Shown here: piece by piece, positions 61,089 through 64,000 of the stretch
Layout of the letters: each line of letters opens with the position of its first letter
Position numbering within the stretch: position 1 is the first letter of the stretch
Source: Photorhabdus akhurstii
GTDB taxonomy: Bacteria; Pseudomonadota; Gammaproteobacteria; Enterobacterales; Enterobacteriaceae
Assembly: GCF_018448925.1 (NCBI RefSeq)
Contig: NZ_RCWE01000004.1
Span: 248,001 to 312,000 of the forward strand
Direction of reading: 5' to 3'
DNA: 64,000 bases
Notes under the pieces: model-generated
What the model was told of the DNA's origin: nothing
The model's input: the letters and a program-made list of their open reading frames with translations, nothing else
The model's database searches: none
Position numbers and translations under genes: made by a program

Positions 61089-61102
61089 TAAGAATTGTCC
61101 TA
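61089..61102 (-). promoter_or_regulatory. RcsB/RcsAB box of rprA
   Basis: TAAGAATTGTCCTA (plus strand) matches 12 of 14 positions of the RcsAB consensus TAAGAATATTCCTA and abuts the -35 region of rprA, the site for an activator. In E. coli rprA is an RcsB-activated gene. Confidence 0.75.
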
Positions 61103-61270
61103 ATTTCCGTATTATTTACGACTAAAATGAGCCAGATTTAACTAAATTTTAACAATTTTTTCACAATAATTATATTTAATGAATAAGTGCCGCAAAAGAG
61201 TGGTAAGTTTTATAAGATTATGCTTTAGCGAAAGAGCTAATTCTCTTTCGCTGTGTAAGTCAGAATTAAT

Positions 61271-61397
61271 TATACCCTATGGATTTCAAGATGGATCGCG
61301 ACGGCAAGGGAGCGAATCCCCGGGAGCATAGATAACTATGTGACCGGGGTGAGTGAGCGCAGCCAACAAAGAGGCAACTTGAAAGATAACGGGTATA
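61271..61397. repeat. ERIC element 3
   Basis: 127 bp from TATACCC to GGGTATA, very similar to ERIC 2. It lies just past the ydiK stop codon, so the ydiK mRNA probably ends in it. A short frame inside it (MTGVSERSQQ...) is not a gene. Confidence 0.95.
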
Positions 61398-61406
61398 TCA
61401 TACAAA

Positions 61407-62516
61407 TTATTCTGACAATCCTTGTTCCAGATATTTTTCCGTTTCGGCTAAATCATTTTCAGGCTCTGGGACTTCATTCATCCATACGATTAATAAACGA
61501 TAAGCAACCGCTAATACAACGGGACCGATAAATAAGCCAATCATGCCAAATGAGAGTATTCCACCAATAACGCCTATTAATATCAGCGCCATAGGTAAAT
61601 CTGCGCCCAGACGAATTAAAAATGGGCGAAGAAATCCATCCATTGTTGTTACGATGCAGCTCCAGACCAGTAATACCGTTCCCCAGGTTGTATCACCTGT
61701 CCAGTAAAGCCAGGCGACAGCAGGAACTAAAATCAGTAATGGGCCAAGCTGAGCGACACAGCAGACAAACATCAGTACGGTCAGCAACGTAGCATAAGGA
61801 ATGCCTGCAATAGCCAAGCCGAGACCACCGATAATGGCTTGAACCAGCGCGGTAACTACTACGCCGAGCGCTACGGCACGGATGGATTGTGCCGCCAACA
61901 GGATGGCGGCATCTCCGCGTTTATTTGCCAGGCGAATGGCAAAATGGCGAATACTTAGCGCCACCTGTTCGCCTTTCAGATATAAGAATATGCTAAATAG
62001 CACCATTAAGCCGAGATGGAATACGAAGCGCCCGGCATTTGCCGCTTGAGTAAAGAACCAGGTTGCTGCTTCTCCAACATAAGGTTGGACTTTAGCTATC
62101 AGCACATTTCCACCATCAGTAATGAGCGAGTTCCAACCGCTGTAAAGTTTATCGCCAACCAGAGGAAGACTATTCAGCCAGGTCATTGTCGGTATCTGAA
62201 AATGGGAGGGGGATTTAGCCCACTGGATTAATGGTGCGCTGTTTTCCAATAAGCTACTGACCAGTAATGCGACAGGGATCACAAACAATAGAATTAGCAG
62301 TAGCGTCATGATGGAGACGGCAATCCAGCGTTTACCCCATAAACTGTTTTGTAGTTTTTCTAATAATGGCCAGGTAGCGATAACAACCATACCCGCCCAG
62401 ACAAAACCGAAGATAAAGGGCTTTATCACCCAAAAACTAGTAACAATTAACAGTGACAAGAAAATTAAAGTAAAGAATAACTTTGGTAGATCATAATGCG
62501 GTTGAGATTTGTCCAT
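61407..62516 (-). CDS. ydiK: AI-2E family inner membrane transporter YdiK
   Basis: 369 residues with about seven to eight hydrophobic helices and the family signatures FVWAGMVVIATWPLLEKL, GLGLAIAGIPYATLLTVL and GGILSFGMIGLFIGPVVLAV. Members are predicted permeases, some linked to autoinducer-2 or sodium/lithium export; the substrate of YdiK is unknown. In E. coli it also adjoins rprA and ydiJ. Divergent from ydiJ. Confidence 0.93.
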   Translation of the reverse strand: MDKSQPHYDLPKLFFTLIFLSLLIVTSFWVIKPFIFGFVWAGMVVIATWPLLEKLQNSLWGKRWIAVSIMTLLLILLFVIPVALLVSSLLENSAPLIQWAKSPSHFQIPTMTWLNSLPLVGDKLYSGWNSLITDGGNVLIAKVQPYVGEAATWFFTQAANAGRFVFHLGLMVLFSIFLYLKGEQVALSIRHFAIRLANKRGDAAILLAAQSIRAVALGVVVTALVQAIIGGLGLAIAGIPYATLLTVLMFVCCVAQLGPLLILVPAVAWLYWTGDTTWGTVLLVWSCIVTTMDGFLRPFLIRLGADLPMALILIGVIGGILSFGMIGLFIGPVVLAVAYRLLIVWMNEVPEPENDLAETEKYLEQGLSE

Positions 62517-62739
62517 AAGTTAATTTCTCTCAGGGATTGAGTGGCGCTAAAGATAATGAATAAATAGGATGTTATCTATAGGTTACTCAAAATGGGTGAA
62601 TATTATGATAAGGTAAACGCTTGCCTTCTCAGACAAATCAGTTAACGGTGGTAAATGATTACGGCTGATTAAGGCATTGATTCAAAGATAGTATAAATGG
62701 AGCAATGTGGACACTCATTTTAAAAGGGTCAAAACGACA

Positions 62740-64000
62740 ATGATCCCACGCATATCACAAGCACCGCACGTCAGTGAGGTCGCACAGAAGTTCTTGGATA
62801 CATTAAAGGAACAAGGATTTACCGGAGATGTTGCAAGCAGTTATGCCGATCGTCTGACAATGGCGACAGATAACAGTATCTACCAACTCTTACCACAGGC
62901 TGTCGTTTTCCCCCGATCCAGTGCCGATGTGGTTTTATTGGCTCGTATCGCCGGTGAAAAAGAGTATCAGCATTTGACATTTACTCCACGCGGTGGCGGT
63001 ACAGGCACAAACGGTCAGGCGCTTAATGATGGCATTGTGGTGGATATGTCCCGCTATATGAATCGTATCCTTGAGATTAACCCGGAGCAAGGTTGGGTCA
63101 GAGTTGAAGCGGGGGTGATTAAAGACCAACTGAACCAATATTTGCGTCCATATGGTTATTTCTTCTCACCAGAGCTTTCAACCAGTAACCGTGCAACATT
63201 GGGCGGCATGATTAATACCGACGCATCCGGTCAGGGTTCACTCGTCTATGGTAAAACTTCTGATCATGTTCTTAGCCTGCGGGCCGTTCTATTAGGGGGG
63301 GAATTACTTGACACCCGCGCTATGGATATAGCCCAGGCGGAATCGATTGCGCAAGAAGATTCGGTTGTCGGTCGCATTTATAACACGGTGCTTAGTCGTT
63401 GCCGTGAACAACGTGAACTTATTGTTGAAAAATTCCCTAAACTCAATCGTTTTCTGACTGGTTATGATTTGCGCCATGTTTTCAGTGACGATATGCAGAA
63501 ATTTGACTTGGGGCGTATCTTAACTGGTTCAGAAGGAACACTCGCTTTTATTACCGAAGCGGTTTTGGATATTACCCCGTTGCCGAAAGTCAGGCGGTTG
63601 GTGAATGTGAAATATGATTCATTTGATTCTGCATTGCGTAATGCCCCTTTTATGGTGGAGGCAAAGGCGTTATCGGTTGAAACCGTGGATTCCAAGGTGT
63701 TGAATTTGGCGCGTGAGGATATCGTCTGGCATTCAGTTAAGGAATTGATCACTGATGTTCCTAACAAAGATATGCAGGGGTTGAATATTGTTGAATTCAG
63801 TGGCGATGATCAACCTTTGATAGAGCGGCAAGTAGAAACACTTTGTCAGCGCCTTGATGAACTGATGGATAGCAAGCAAGCAGGGGTTATTGGCTATCAA
63901 ATTTGCCGAGAGTTAGCTGATATTGAGCGTATTTATGCAATGCGCAAGAAAGCGGTTGGCTTGTTGGGTAACAGTAAAGGTGCGGCGAAACCCATTCCTT
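62740..64000 (+). CDS. ydiJ: FAD-linked oxidoreductase YdiJ, probable D-2-hydroxyglutarate dehydrogenase (3' partial)
   Basis: 420 codons before the right edge; the E. coli protein has 1018 residues. Starts MIPRISQAPHVSEVAQ and matches E. coli YdiJ closely throughout, with the FAD-binding PCMH-type motif TPRGGGTGTNGQAL, STSNRATLGGMINTDASGQG, ILTGSEGTLAFITEA and YAMRKKAVGLLGNSKGAAK. The missing part should carry the FAD-oxidase C-terminal domain and the Fe-S (CCG) domains. The E. coli enzyme is reported to oxidise D-2-hydroxyglutarate. No stop codon occurs in the frame. Confidence 0.95.
   Translation, partial: MIPRISQAPHVSEVAQKFLDTLKEQGFTGDVASSYADRLTMATDNSIYQLLPQAVVFPRSSADVVLLARIAGEKEYQHLTFTPRGGGTGTNGQALNDGIVVDMSRYMNRILEINPEQGWVRVEAGVIKDQLNQYLRPYGYFFSPELSTSNRATLGGMINTDASGQGSLVYGKTSDHVLSLRAVLLGGELLDTRAMDIAQAESIAQEDSVVGRIYNTVLSRCREQRELIVEKFPKLNRFLTGYDLRHVFSDDMQKFDLGRILTGSEGTLAFITEAVLDITPLPKVRRLVNVKYDSFDSALRNAPFMVEAKALSVETVDSKVLNLAREDIVWHSVKELITDVPNKDMQGLNIVEFSGDDQPLIERQVETLCQRLDELMDSKQAGVIGYQICRELADIERIYAMRKKAVGLLGNSKGAAKPIP

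Noticed and set aside
61340-61531. Open frame over ERIC 3
   Set aside because: Same ERIC-derived peptide as at 41925, continuing antisense into ydiK.

Overview
The window is chromosomal DNA of an enterobacterium in the Morganellaceae, and most probably Photorhabdus. The evidence is the conserved enteric gene order (thrS-infC-rpmI-rplT-pheM-pheST-ihfA, btuCD, nlpC, hemP-aroH-ppsR-ppsA, ydiK, ydiJ), moderate-to-low GC, three 127-bp ERIC elements, an arn operon lodged between btuD and nlpC, a large NRPS next to thrS, and Rhs and secreted-protein islands. The genus call is inference from gene content and remembered synteny, not from a database search.

Layout. 1-3992: the last module (C-A-T-TE, predicted Val) of an NRPS that starts outside the window. 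4036-11721: translation block with four classical RNA controls (thrS tRNA-mimic operator, infC AUU start, L20 leader, pheM attenuator) and ihfA. 11756-13544: vitamin B12 importer btuCD. 13649-21101: arnBCADTEF for lipid A L-Ara4N modification, with a PhoP-like box. 21197-21682: nlpC. 21954-25794: accessory genes: a YrpD-like secreted protein, an SGNH esterase, a shortened DUF1778 antitoxin and two tandem FlhE-like secreted proteins sharing an identical 65-bp 3' flank. 26102-30802: a four-gene MacB-like ABC/TolC/HlyD export operon. 31082-37999: a small secreted protein with an upstream FNR site, a 1760-aa Rhs/YD protein with a hydrophobic C-terminal domain, and another small secreted protein.

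38387-46499: the most interesting segment, seven co-directional genes without an NRPS or PKS. They encode an AFG1/ZapE-like ATPase, a TSUP permease, an HpaB-type flavin monooxygenase, a Rieske oxygenase, a diaminobutyrate-type transaminase, an ornithine/lysine-type N-hydroxylase and a PaiB-like protein. An amine N-hydroxylase next to a PaiB-like protein is the pairing that makes the N-N bond of piperazate (KtzI/KtzT). I therefore propose a small-molecule pathway building an N-N heterocycle, perhaps a five-membered pyrazolidine/pyrazole-type ring from 2,4-diaminobutyrate. The cluster is bracketed by an intact and a decayed copy of the same secreted-protein gene.

47374-49930: a (GGGT)14 protein, a MarA/SoxS-like regulator, and a membrane protein behind a perfect 6-1-6 Fur site. 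49980-56002 (minus): hemin uptake operon hemP-hmuRSTUV under a Fur box. 56176-60838: aroH, ppsR and divergent ppsA. 60944-61053 (minus): the RprA small RNA, recognised by its 3' end and an upstream RcsB box, not by an ORF. 61407-64000: ydiK and the 5' part of ydiJ.
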